Part shown: piece after piece, positions 49,635 to 56,953 of the stretch
Layout of the letters: each line of letters begins with the position of its first letter
Position numbering within the stretch: the stretch's first letter is position 1
Notes under the pieces: model-generated
What the model was told of the DNA's origin: nothing
What the model saw: only the letters and a program-made list of their open reading frames with translations
Databases searched by the model: none
NCBI GenBank assembly: GCA_026708015.1
Contig: JAPOVT010000055.1
Span: 14,461-78,460, forward strand
DNA length: 64,000 nt
Reading direction: 5' to 3'
From: a bacterium
GTDB lineage: Bacteria; Actinomycetota; Acidimicrobiia; Acidimicrobiales; Bin134
Position numbers and translations under genes: made by a program

Positions 49635-50654
49635 CTAATGACCGCGATAGCCCTTGGGATGGGTGGATTGCCAGGCCCAGGCATCTCGACACATCCCGGC
49701 TAGCGACCGGGTAGCCGACCAGCCCAACTCCGAGCGGGCCTTCCTGGAATCGGCCCACAACTCGGGCACGTCGCCCGGGCGGCGGTCTAGCTCCTCATAG
49801 GGCAGGGGGTGGCCGGTGGCCTCCCGCATGGCGGCGATCACCTCTAGCACCGACGCACCCCGGCCGGTGCCCAGGTTGTAGGTGTGCGCTTCCCCGGAAG
49901 AGGCCTCCAATTGCTCCAAGGCGGCCACATGACCACCGGCCAAGTCCATCACGTGGATGTAGTCGCGCAACGCGGTGCCGTCGGGAGTGGGATAGTCGGT
50001 GCCGTAGAGCGGCAGTTGGGAGTGGCGCCCTACGGCCACTTGGAGCAGGTAAGGCATCAAGTTGCCGGGAATGCCCTCGGGATCCTCCCCGATCAATCCG
50101 CTGGGGTGGGCGCCCACCGGGTTGAAATAGCGAAGCAAAGCCGCCGACCAACGGGGGTCGGCCCGGACCACGTCAGCAATCATCTGCTCGATGAGGAGCT
50201 TGGTCCAGCCGTAGGGATTGGCCGGGCGGGTTGTGGCCGTCTCGGGTACCGGCAGTTCGTCAGGCAGCCCATAAACCGTGGCTGAGGAAGAGAACACGAT
50301 CCGGCGGACGCCGCAGCGCTGCATCACCTCCAAGAGCACGGCGGCCGACTCCAGGTTATGGCGGTAGTACCGCAGCGGGTTGGCCACCGAGTCGGGCACG
50401 GATTTGAGGCCCGCGAAGTGCAACACCGCGTCGGGGCGGACGTCGACCACGACTTTCTCCAGCGCGGATTCGTCCCGACAGTCGGCTATGTCGAGACGAG
50501 GGCGGTGGCCGGCGATCTCCCCCACCGCGTCGATGGCGGCGGAGGAGGAGTTGGCCAGGCTGTCCAGCACCGCCACCTCGTAGCCGGCCTCGAGCAGGGC
50601 GACGCAGGTGTGGCTGCCGATGTAACCCGCTCCCCCTGCCACCAGCACCGTTGC
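49635..50654 (-). CDS. galE: UDP-glucose 4-epimerase
   Basis: GalE interconverts UDP-glucose and UDP-galactose for galactose use and surface polysaccharides. The 339-residue short-chain-dehydrogenase-fold protein has GGAGYIGSHTCVALLEAGY (NAD binding), SSSATVYG, the catalytic NPYGWTKLL (YxxxK) and the family block RYFNPVGAHPSGLIGEDP. I chose the ATG at 50654 (MATVLVAGGAGYIG); a GTG four codons upstream is possible. It stands alone, with no other sugar-nucleotide gene nearby. Confidence 0.94.
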   Translation of the reverse strand, partial: ATVLVAGGAGYIGSHTCVALLEAGYEVAVLDSLANSSSAAIDAVGEIAGHRPRLDIADCRDESALEKVVVDVRPDAVLHFAGLKSVPDSVANPLRYYRHNLESAAVLLEVMQRCGVRRIVFSSSATVYGLPDELPVPETATTRPANPYGWTKLLIEQMIADVVRADPRWSAALLRYFNPVGAHPSGLIGEDPEGIPGNLMPYLLQVAVGRHSQLPLYGTDYPTPDGTALRDYIHVMDLAGGHVAALEQLEASSGEAHTYNLGTGRGASVLEVIAAMREATGHPLPYEELDRRPGDVPELWADSRKARSELGWSATRSLAGMCRDAWAWQSTHPKGYRGH

Positions 50655-50705
50655 CATGTTGGGCACGTTAGCGGCGTGTTGTTGGGGCAGAGCAGCAGAC
50701 TGCGG

Positions 50706-52265
50706 CTAGCCCGGCCCTCGCAGGACGCGGGTCTTGCCGTACATGGAGCCGAACAGCAGCCGGCCGTCGTCGTCCACGGTTACCCCCGCACCGATGGTGT
50801 TGAACTTGGAACCACCCAGGACGTAGTGGAACCGCGACTCTCCGGTAGCCCAGTCGGCGGCCTCGATCGTCCAGCGCTCGTCGCGAACCCCGCAGGTGTA
50901 GACCAGCCCGCTCTCCTCGGCCACGAAGGGAACCGAGTTGGGCGAGGAGATGTCGAGGTTGACCCACGCCTCCTTCAGCTCTCGGGACGCCGGATCCCAT
51001 TCGTATTTGTGGAGGCCGTGGGGCTGGTATTCCGGCTTGTGGCCGAGCATGAAGCACAGCATTCGGGCCGCCTGCGCGGGATAGCCGTCGGGGATCGAGG
51101 CCGGCTCGTTGTTCACCGTCATGGCGCCGTATCCCGACACGGTGATCGACTGCTCGGTCTTGATCTCAGCCCGGTCGGGGTTGCCCATGTTGGCCGGCCC
51201 GATGCCGGCGATGCGGCGGTCCGGCGCGTTGGGCAGCTGCTCCCAGTCGTCGGGGATCTCGTCGCGCCACAACAGGGTGATGTTGACCACCTCGTCGCCG
51301 TCGCCGATAACCACGAACTTGTCCTCGTCGGGGCCGAAACCCATGAGCGATGGCGTGGTGCCCGAGCCGTGACCGCCGCCGTTGCGATAGGGCGCCGTCC
51401 AGCAGCCGTGAGCAGGATCGTCGGTGATCTCGGTGCCCGTCCAGCGCAGCTTGTGGTGGTGGTCGTTGGACGACACGTAGATGCCGTTGTCGCTGTCCAC
51501 GCAGATGCTGGTGCGAACCCAGCCGTAGCCGGTATTGCCCCGCTCCGCAGCCCGCCGAGCGCAATACTCAGCGCCGATCTCGGCCCCGCCTGCTATCTGA
51601 AGGGCGTGATAGGCGCTGAAGTCGCGCTCCAGAACTATGACCCAGCCGTGATCGGTGGTCATCACCAGCTTGCCGTCGAAGGTCATGTTCATCCCCACGA
51701 AGAAGCCCTCGATGTGGTCGGGCTTGTTCCATCGGTCTCGCTCCACAATGGGCGCCGCAGGATCGGAGGGATCGGTCTCCACATAGGCCACCGCGTGGTC
51801 TTTGCGACCGAGAAACAGGGTGTGGTCGCAATCCAGCAGCGCATAGACCCCGTCAATGCCGGTCATGAATCTCATCGAGAGCTCGATGGCGTGTTCGACG
51901 GCCTCCCAGCCGTCCTTCTTGTCGAGGCCGAGCAAATTGACCTCCAGATCTTCGATGGGAGTGCGACCTTCCCCGCCTACAATCTCGTGGTCGGCCAGCA
52001 ACTCAAGGGTCTCGTAGTCGAGCTTGGCGATGTTCTGGCGGCCGTTGCTCCACACCACCCGTCGGCCGTCGGGATACAGCCCCGAAATCAAATGGCCGAA
52101 ATGGCACGGACCGAGCCAGGCGTACTGGAGGTCGGTCGTCTCGTTGAGCGTCTCGGTGGGGCCCTCTGGCCCACGCCAGGGCACGTTGTCCTGCTGGTCG
52201 CACCGGCCATGGGCAATGCCGTAGGAGGAATCGGCGAGATACGGATTGGCGGGAGCACCGTTCAT
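50706..52265 (-). CDS. Unrecognised 519-residue protein, possible beta-propeller
   Basis: I do not recognise this family. The protein has no signal peptide or membrane segment. It contains repeated short strand-like units with Asp/Gly turns (DGVYALLDCDHTLFLG, VCVDSDNGIYVSSNDHHH-like, GVTVDDDGRLLFGSMYG), which suggests a propeller such as quinoprotein or SMP-30-like folds. Blocks rich in His, Trp and Asp include NGRQNIAKLDYE, TTDHGWVIV, NGGGHGSGTTPSL and GHKPEYQPHG. The ATG at 52265 is the only clear start. It lies between galE and a divergent RAM-domain gene. Alternatives include a sulfatase-like or phosphatase-like enzyme; function is unassigned. Confidence 0.8.
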   Translation of the reverse strand: MNGAPANPYLADSSYGIAHGRCDQQDNVPWRGPEGPTETLNETTDLQYAWLGPCHFGHLISGLYPDGRRVVWSNGRQNIAKLDYETLELLADHEIVGGEGRTPIEDLEVNLLGLDKKDGWEAVEHAIELSMRFMTGIDGVYALLDCDHTLFLGRKDHAVAYVETDPSDPAAPIVERDRWNKPDHIEGFFVGMNMTFDGKLVMTTDHGWVIVLERDFSAYHALQIAGGAEIGAEYCARRAAERGNTGYGWVRTSICVDSDNGIYVSSNDHHHKLRWTGTEITDDPAHGCWTAPYRNGGGHGSGTTPSLMGFGPDEDKFVVIGDGDEVVNITLLWRDEIPDDWEQLPNAPDRRIAGIGPANMGNPDRAEIKTEQSITVSGYGAMTVNNEPASIPDGYPAQAARMLCFMLGHKPEYQPHGLHKYEWDPASRELKEAWVNLDISSPNSVPFVAEESGLVYTCGVRDERWTIEAADWATGESRFHYVLGGSKFNTIGAGVTVDDDGRLLFGSMYGKTRVLRGPG

Positions 52266-52343
52266 GGGCCTACATCATTGCGCTGCGCCTGACCCGCTAG
52301 CCCATTCGAGCGCGACTTTGAGTACGATGCGGGATAACCGACC

Positions 52344-52350
52344 GGAGGTG
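52344..52350 (+). promoter_or_regulatory. Strong ribosome-binding site for the RAM-domain gene
   Basis: GGAGGTG lies seven bases before the GTG start at 52358. It matches the anti-Shine-Dalgarno sequence almost exactly and fixes the start. Confidence 0.7.
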
Positions 52351-52357
52351 TAGTCAC

Positions 52358-52594
52358 GTGGGTGTCAGCTCTTATGTTCTGATCCAGACCGAAATGGACA
52401 AGGCCCGCCAGGTGGCCGAGGCCATACGCGAGATCGATGGCGTGGTGATCTCTGAGATCATGACCGGCCCGTACGATGTGATCGCCAAAGCCGAGGCTGA
52501 GTCCATGGACCAGCTCGGCCGCCTGGTGGTGAGCCAGATCCAGATGGTGGACGGCATTACCCGGACCCTCACCTGCCCCGTTGTAAACCTTTAG
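52358..52594 (+). CDS. Solo Lrp/AsnC ligand-binding (RAM) domain protein
   Basis: The 78-residue protein is only the effector-binding RAM domain of Lrp/AsnC regulators (SYVLIQTEMDKARQVAEAI, DGVVISEIMTGPYDVIAKAE, VDGITRTLTCPVV), with no helix-turn-helix. Such stand-alone domains form ring oligomers and bind amino acids; they may regulate enzymes or full-length Lrp proteins. The GTG start has a strong GGAGGTG site. It is divergent from the 519-residue gene. Confidence 0.88.
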   Translation: MGVSSYVLIQTEMDKARQVAEAIREIDGVVISEIMTGPYDVIAKAEAESMDQLGRLVVSQIQMVDGITRTLTCPVVNL

Positions 52595-52612
52595 CCCAGG
52601 CTTGGCCTTCAA

Positions 52613-52999
52613 TTAGCTGAGGATCATGGCCCGAATGGCCAGGCCGGCCAGAAAGAAGCTGCCGCCGGCATAAAGCAGCTCGCGGCGGTGGGCGAGTTGC
52701 ATTCGATAGGCGTAGACGATGGCCACCGCGGCGATGGCAGCGAAACCGTAGAGGCGGTGCAAGTCTCCCGGATCGGCCCCCGAGCGGTTCTCGTACACGA
52801 CACCCACGATCACCTGGGCGAAGATGATGCATTGGGCCACCGCGATGAACGCCCACAGCGGCCAGCCCCGCAACCGCGGTCGAAAGTGGGCGCCCAGAGC
52901 CCACCCCCCCGCGGCGGCGTTGGCCAGCATCACCACCCAGGAGAACCAGTCGTGGAAGCCGGCCAGCGACGCGGCCAACAAGCTCGAACCTGAGCTCAC
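52613..52999 (-). CDS. Four-helix integral membrane protein of unknown function
   Basis: The 128-residue protein has about four hydrophobic helices (SWVVMLANAAAGGWALGA, WPLWAFIAVAQCIIFAQVIV, LYGFAAIAAVAIVYAY, GSFFLAGLAIRAMIL). No known motif was seen. Two His residues (in FHDWFSW and GDLHRLYGF) lie near helix ends, loosely like small b-type cytochromes, but this is weak. I chose the GTG at 52999, which overlaps the PIG-L stop by 4 bp (GTGA), so the two are co-expressed. Confidence 0.75.
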   Translation of the reverse strand: MSSGSSLLAASLAGFHDWFSWVVMLANAAAGGWALGAHFRPRLRGWPLWAFIAVAQCIIFAQVIVGVVYENRSGADPGDLHRLYGFAAIAAVAIVYAYRMQLAHRRELLYAGGSFFLAGLAIRAMILS

Positions 53000-53796
53000 C
53001 TGAACAAGTCGGCGGCAAATTCGCCGGTGCGCGGTGGTCCGGGGGCCACGTACCACTCGGTAGCGAATGCGTCGGCGAATTGCTCGTCGGTCATGGAGCC
53101 GAAGAAGGAGTCGGCGGTGATCTGACTGGTGTGGGCCAGCATGGCGGCCCGCTTGCGCTCCAGGTAGGGGCTCACATCCACTGCATGGGTGATGTCCGCC
53201 TCCTCAGTCCCGAACTCCTCCTCCCTGAACCGCTCCGCCCGCTCGATGTCCATCTCCTCCATTGCCTCGGCAAATGACTCCACCTCGGCCATTTGCCGCA
53301 GGATCTGGGTGCGGTTCATGGTGGCGTAGAACACCTTTCCGACACCGGCTCTGCGGGCTGCGTCCACCCCTACCCGGTGAACTTGGATGTGGTCGGGATG
53401 GCCGTAGCCGCCGTGGTCGTCGTACACGGTTAGCACATCGGCCGATTCCTCCACCAGGATGCGGGCCACCCGCTCCACCGCCTCTTCGAAGTCGGCCTGC
53501 CAGAAGCAGGCGGGATTGTTGTTGGACTCCTCGCCGGCCATGCCCGAGTCCTCGTAGCCCAGAAACTCCACCCGATGGGCGCCGATGATCTTGGCCGCAT
53601 CCAGGGTCTCAGCTGCCCGCCTCTCTCCCAGCGTCTCGCCCGGGCTGAGCGCATCGGGCTCCACCTCGCCCTGCTCTCCTTTGGTGGCCACTACCAACAC
53701 CACTCGGTGGCCATCGTCGGCGGCCTTCATCATCGTGCCGGAAGTAGCAATTGCCTCATCATCGGGATGGGCGTGAAAGTTCACCATGGTGGCCAT
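52996..53796 (-). CDS. PIG-L/LmbE-family deacetylase (MshB/Mca-like)
   Basis: The 266-residue zinc hydrolase has HAHPDDEAI near residue 8 and GHPDHIQVHR near residue 135, the zinc ligands of PIG-L deacetylases. Actinobacterial members include MshB, which deacetylates the mycothiol precursor GlcNAc-Ins, and Mca, which cleaves mycothiol S-conjugates. TKGEQGE and YDDHGGYGHPDH resemble that group, but which of the two it is cannot be decided. It is followed by an overlapping membrane protein gene. The ATG at 53796 or the one three codons later could be the start. Confidence 0.88.
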   Translation of the reverse strand: MATMVNFHAHPDDEAIATSGTMMKAADDGHRVVLVVATKGEQGEVEPDALSPGETLGERRAAETLDAAKIIGAHRVEFLGYEDSGMAGEESNNNPACFWQADFEEAVERVARILVEESADVLTVYDDHGGYGHPDHIQVHRVGVDAARRAGVGKVFYATMNRTQILRQMAEVESFAEAMEEMDIERAERFREEEFGTEEADITHAVDVSPYLERKRAAMLAHTSQITADSFFGSMTDEQFADAFATEWYVAPGPPRTGEFAADLFR

Positions 53797-53832
53797 CTAG
53801 TTGACCATTCCCATCCGCTCGATCTCTCCCAT

Positions 53833-54969
53833 CTACTTGACGGCCCCTGATGCTCTCAGTGCGGCCACCGCGGCAGCATCGAAACCCCAGTCGGACATCA
53901 CCTCGTCGGTGTGCTGGCCGGGGTTGGGGGCGGGGCGGTCAATCTGGGCCGGGGTACGGCTGAAACGGGGAGCAGGGCCGGGCTGGAGAGCGCCGCCCAC
54001 TTCCACAAACGTGCCCCGAGCGATGTTGTGGGGATGCTCCGGGGCCTCGGCCAGGCTGAGAACCGGTGCAAAGCAGACGTCGGAGCCGTCGAGAATCTCG
54101 CACCACTCGTCCCGGGTCTTGGTCTTGACTGCGGCGGCCAGTCGGTCACGCATCTCCGGCCATGTGGTGCGGTCGTTCTGGTCGATCCCGTCCGCGTCGA
54201 TGCCTGTTTTCTCCACCATCTCGGCGAAGAACTGGGGCTCCAGCGAGCCCAGCGAGATGTACTCCCCGTCGGCGCACTCGTAGACGTCATAGAACCAGGC
54301 ACCGGTGTCCAGCATGTTGGTGCCCCGCGGCCCCCATGCCCCCATGGCCTGCATGCCATAGATCATGGTGATCAACAGGGCGGAGCCCTCCACCATGGAG
54401 GCGTCGACTACTTGGCCTTGGCCCGAAGTGCGAGCCTCCAGCATCCCGGCCAGCATCCCGAGGGCGAGCAGCATCCCTCCCCCGCCGAAGTCTCCGGCCA
54501 GGTTCACCGGAGGCACAGGTGCCTCCCCCTCCCGGCCGATGGCCCCCAGCACGCCCGACAGGGCGATGTAGTTGATGTCGTGGCCGGCCATGGACGAGTA
54601 GGGGCCGTCCTGGCCCCATCCGGTCATCCGCCCGTACACCAGCTTGGGGTTACGGGCCAGGCAGGCGTCGGGTCCGATGCCCAGGCGCTCGGCCACGCCG
54701 GGGCGGAATCCCTCGATCAGCCCGTCGGCGCCCTCCACCAGCTTGAGCACGGTCTCGGCACCCTCGGGGTGCTTGAGATCGACGCCCACGCTGCGGCGAC
54801 CCCGGTTCAACAGATCGGGATGAGGGGTGTCGGGGACTTCGTCTCGGACCCGGTCCGCCCGGTCGATCCGCACCACGTCGGCCCCCAGATCGGCCAGCAT
54901 CATCGCCGCGAACGGCCCCGGCCCAATCCCCGCGATCTCTACTACGCGAATGCCCTTCAGCGGTCCCAT
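53833..54969 (-). CDS. CaiB/BaiF family III CoA protein, AMACR-like
   Basis: The 378-residue protein belongs to the family III CoA transferase fold and is closest in motifs to alpha-methylacyl-CoA racemase, which inverts the 2-methyl centre of branched acyl-CoA before beta-oxidation. Signs are GIRVVEIAGIGPGPFAAMML, LADLGADVVRID, GWGQDGPYSSMAGHDINY (the catalytic His) and NLAGDFGGGGM (the catalytic Asp). The ATG at 54969 follows AGGAGG at ideal spacing. A CoA-transferase role is the alternative. Confidence 0.88.
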   Translation of the reverse strand: MGPLKGIRVVEIAGIGPGPFAAMMLADLGADVVRIDRADRVRDEVPDTPHPDLLNRGRRSVGVDLKHPEGAETVLKLVEGADGLIEGFRPGVAERLGIGPDACLARNPKLVYGRMTGWGQDGPYSSMAGHDINYIALSGVLGAIGREGEAPVPPVNLAGDFGGGGMLLALGMLAGMLEARTSGQGQVVDASMVEGSALLITMIYGMQAMGAWGPRGTNMLDTGAWFYDVYECADGEYISLGSLEPQFFAEMVEKTGIDADGIDQNDRTTWPEMRDRLAAAVKTKTRDEWCEILDGSDVCFAPVLSLAEAPEHPHNIARGTFVEVGGALQPGPAPRFSRTPAQIDRPAPNPGQHTDEVMSDWGFDAAAVAALRASGAVK

Positions 54970-55056
54970 GCTGCCTCCTGAGGTCTTCACCGCTGGGACA
55001 GTACCCGCGATCTTCTCAATCGGGGCAGCCCAAGATGCCGGTCGTAGTCCGACTGC

Positions 55057-55407
55057 TCAGCCCCAGCCCAATTCGTCGAGGCGATCGTCTTCGATGCCGA
55101 AGTGGTGGGCAATCTCGTGGATGACGGTGATGCACACTTGCTCCACTACCTCGGACTCGGTTTCACACCCCTCGCAGATCGGCAGCCGGTAGATGTAGAT
55201 GCGGTCGGGCATCACCATCCCACCCCCGCCGTAGTCGGCTCGGTCGGTGAGCGGCACCCCGTCGTACAGCCCCCAGATGTCCGGTTCCTCCCCCTCGTCT
55301 TCCACCAGCACCGCCACGTTGTCCATCAACTCGGCCAGGTCATCGGGAATCTCATCCAACGCCTGAGCCACCAACGCCTCAAACCGCTCCCGCGACACCA
55401 CAACCAT
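55057..55407 (-). CDS. Zincin-like metallopeptidase family protein
   Basis: The 116-residue protein begins VVVSRERFEALVAQALDEIP and has the zinc-protease motif HEIAHHFGIEDDRL (HExxH plus the following Asp/Glu), typical of the minimetallopeptidase group found in actinobacteria and proteobacteria. Middle blocks PDIWGLYDGVPLTDR and RIYIYRLPI also fit. I chose the ATG at 55407, which follows GGGAGG at about nine bases; the ATG three codons upstream is too close to that site. It is divergent from the helicase gene. Substrates are unknown. Confidence 0.85.
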   Translation of the reverse strand: MVVVSRERFEALVAQALDEIPDDLAELMDNVAVLVEDEGEEPDIWGLYDGVPLTDRADYGGGGMVMPDRIYIYRLPICEGCETESEVVEQVCITVIHEIAHHFGIEDDRLDELGWG

Positions 55408-55485
55408 CCCCGACATCCTCCCACAAGGATGAGGCCTCTTGACCTGGTGCAATAGAAGTGTCACCGGCGTCGATACCTTGGTGGG

Positions 55486-56934
55486 GTGAGCGTGTTTGAA
55501 GGGCTCTTGGAGGGGCTGAACGAGCGGCAGCGGGCCGCGGTAGAGGCGCCGGGGACACCGCTGTGCATCCGCGCCGGGGCGGGCACCGGCAAGACCAGGG
55601 TGCTCACCCGCCGAATTGCCCACCAAGCTGGCATCGGCAACATCGACCCCAAGCGCACCTTGGCCATCACGTTCACCCGCAAGGCGGCCGATGAGCTACG
55701 CGAGCGCCTGGCTGGACTGGGGCTGCGGGACTCGGTAAGCGCAGGCACCTTTCACAGCACCGCCTATGCCCAGCTGCGCACTCGCTGGGCCGAGAGGGGG
55801 GTCAGGCCACCAGAATTGGTGCAGGACAAGCGGGGCCTGGTCGCCCGGGCGGCAAGACAAGCAGGACTGCGTCTGGCCAAGGCCGAGGTGCAAGATGCGG
55901 TAACCGAAATCGAGTGGGCCAAGGCCCACCGCATCACCCCCGGTGACTATCGCGAAAGGGCTGCCGGCCTCCGCCGGCGGCCGGCACTGGACCACGGCGT
56001 CGTCGCCGACCTCTATCAACGCTACGAGAGCGAGAAGGACAAGCGGCGAGTGGTGGACTTCGACGACCTGTTGATCCTGGCACTGAGGGACTTGACCGAA
56101 GACCCCGACTACGCCGAGGCCCGCCGCTGGAGTTACCGGCACCTTTTCGTCGACGAATTCCAAGATGTGAACCAACTCCAGTTCGACTTGCTGCGAGCCT
56201 GGCTGGGAGACGGCAACGACCTATGCGCGGTGGGCGACCCCAACCAGGCCATCTACAGCTGGAACGGCGCTAACTCCGACTACATCGAGCGGTTCGCCAC
56301 CTGGTTCCCCGGTGCTGAGGTGCTCGACCTGGTGGACAATTACCGCTCCACTCCCCAGATATTGGCCGCGGGACGGGCGGTTTTGCCTGCGGGGGCGGCC
56401 AAATTGGCGTCCCACAGCCTGGACGGTCCCCGGCCGACGGTGAGCACCCATGTCGACGATTTCGATGAGGCGGCAACCATCGCTCGCGCCTTGCGCGACG
56501 CCAAGGGCCCCGAAATGGCGTGGTCGTCGATGGCCGTGCTGGCCCGCACCAATGCCCAGACCGCCAAGCTGGCCACCGCACTGGAAAAGGCCCAGATCCC
56601 CTGTCGAGTTCGCATCGACTCCCACCGAACCGATGACGGCGCGGGAGCAGCCCCACCCAAAGGCTCCGACGCAGTGGATGTGGCCACGTTCCATGCGGCC
56701 AAGGGATTGGAGTGGCCCATCGTGCATTTGGCTGGCCTGGAGCAGGGACTAGTGCCCATCAGCCGGGCTCAGACTTCAGCCGAGGTCGCTGAGGAGCGAA
56801 GGCTGCTCTATGTGGCCATCACCAGGGCCGAGAGAGAGCTGCACTGCCACTGGGCCGCGGAGCGGGCTTTCGGAGACCGGACGTCAGCCCGCTCCCCCTC
56901 TCCCTATCTGAACGCCATCCTCAGTGCGCCCTGA
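55486..56934 (+). CDS. Compact UvrD/Rep-like SF1 helicase without a 2B subdomain
   Basis: A 482-residue SF1A helicase with all core motifs: GAGTGKTRV (residues 31-39), TFTRKAADELRERL, VDEFQDVN (222-229), GDPNQAIYSWNGA, NYRST (285-289), TFHAAKGLEW (401-410) and VAITRAERELH. In UvrD and PcrA about 270 residues separate the NYRS and HxAKGLE motifs; here only about 115 do, so the regulatory 2B subdomain is missing. It may be a minimal or highly processive motor for repair. The GTG start has a weak site (GGTGGG). No C-terminal extension or nuclease is present. Confidence 0.9.
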   Translation: MSVFEGLLEGLNERQRAAVEAPGTPLCIRAGAGTGKTRVLTRRIAHQAGIGNIDPKRTLAITFTRKAADELRERLAGLGLRDSVSAGTFHSTAYAQLRTRWAERGVRPPELVQDKRGLVARAARQAGLRLAKAEVQDAVTEIEWAKAHRITPGDYRERAAGLRRRPALDHGVVADLYQRYESEKDKRRVVDFDDLLILALRDLTEDPDYAEARRWSYRHLFVDEFQDVNQLQFDLLRAWLGDGNDLCAVGDPNQAIYSWNGANSDYIERFATWFPGAEVLDLVDNYRSTPQILAAGRAVLPAGAAKLASHSLDGPRPTVSTHVDDFDEAATIARALRDAKGPEMAWSSMAVLARTNAQTAKLATALEKAQIPCRVRIDSHRTDDGAGAAPPKGSDAVDVATFHAAKGLEWPIVHLAGLEQGLVPISRAQTSAEVAEERRLLYVAITRAERELHCHWAAERAFGDRTSARSPSPYLNAILSAP

Positions 56935-56953
56935 GCTGTGCATCCCCCGCGGG

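Noticed and set aside
50358-52292. Plus-strand frame of 644 codons antisense to galE and the 519-residue gene
   Set aside because: It spans two genes and their gap, has biased His/Val/Gly composition, and would need no codon constraint of its own. galE is certain.
55436-55485. TTGACC as a promoter -35 for the helicase gene
   Set aside because: No acceptable -10 lies 16-18 bases downstream.
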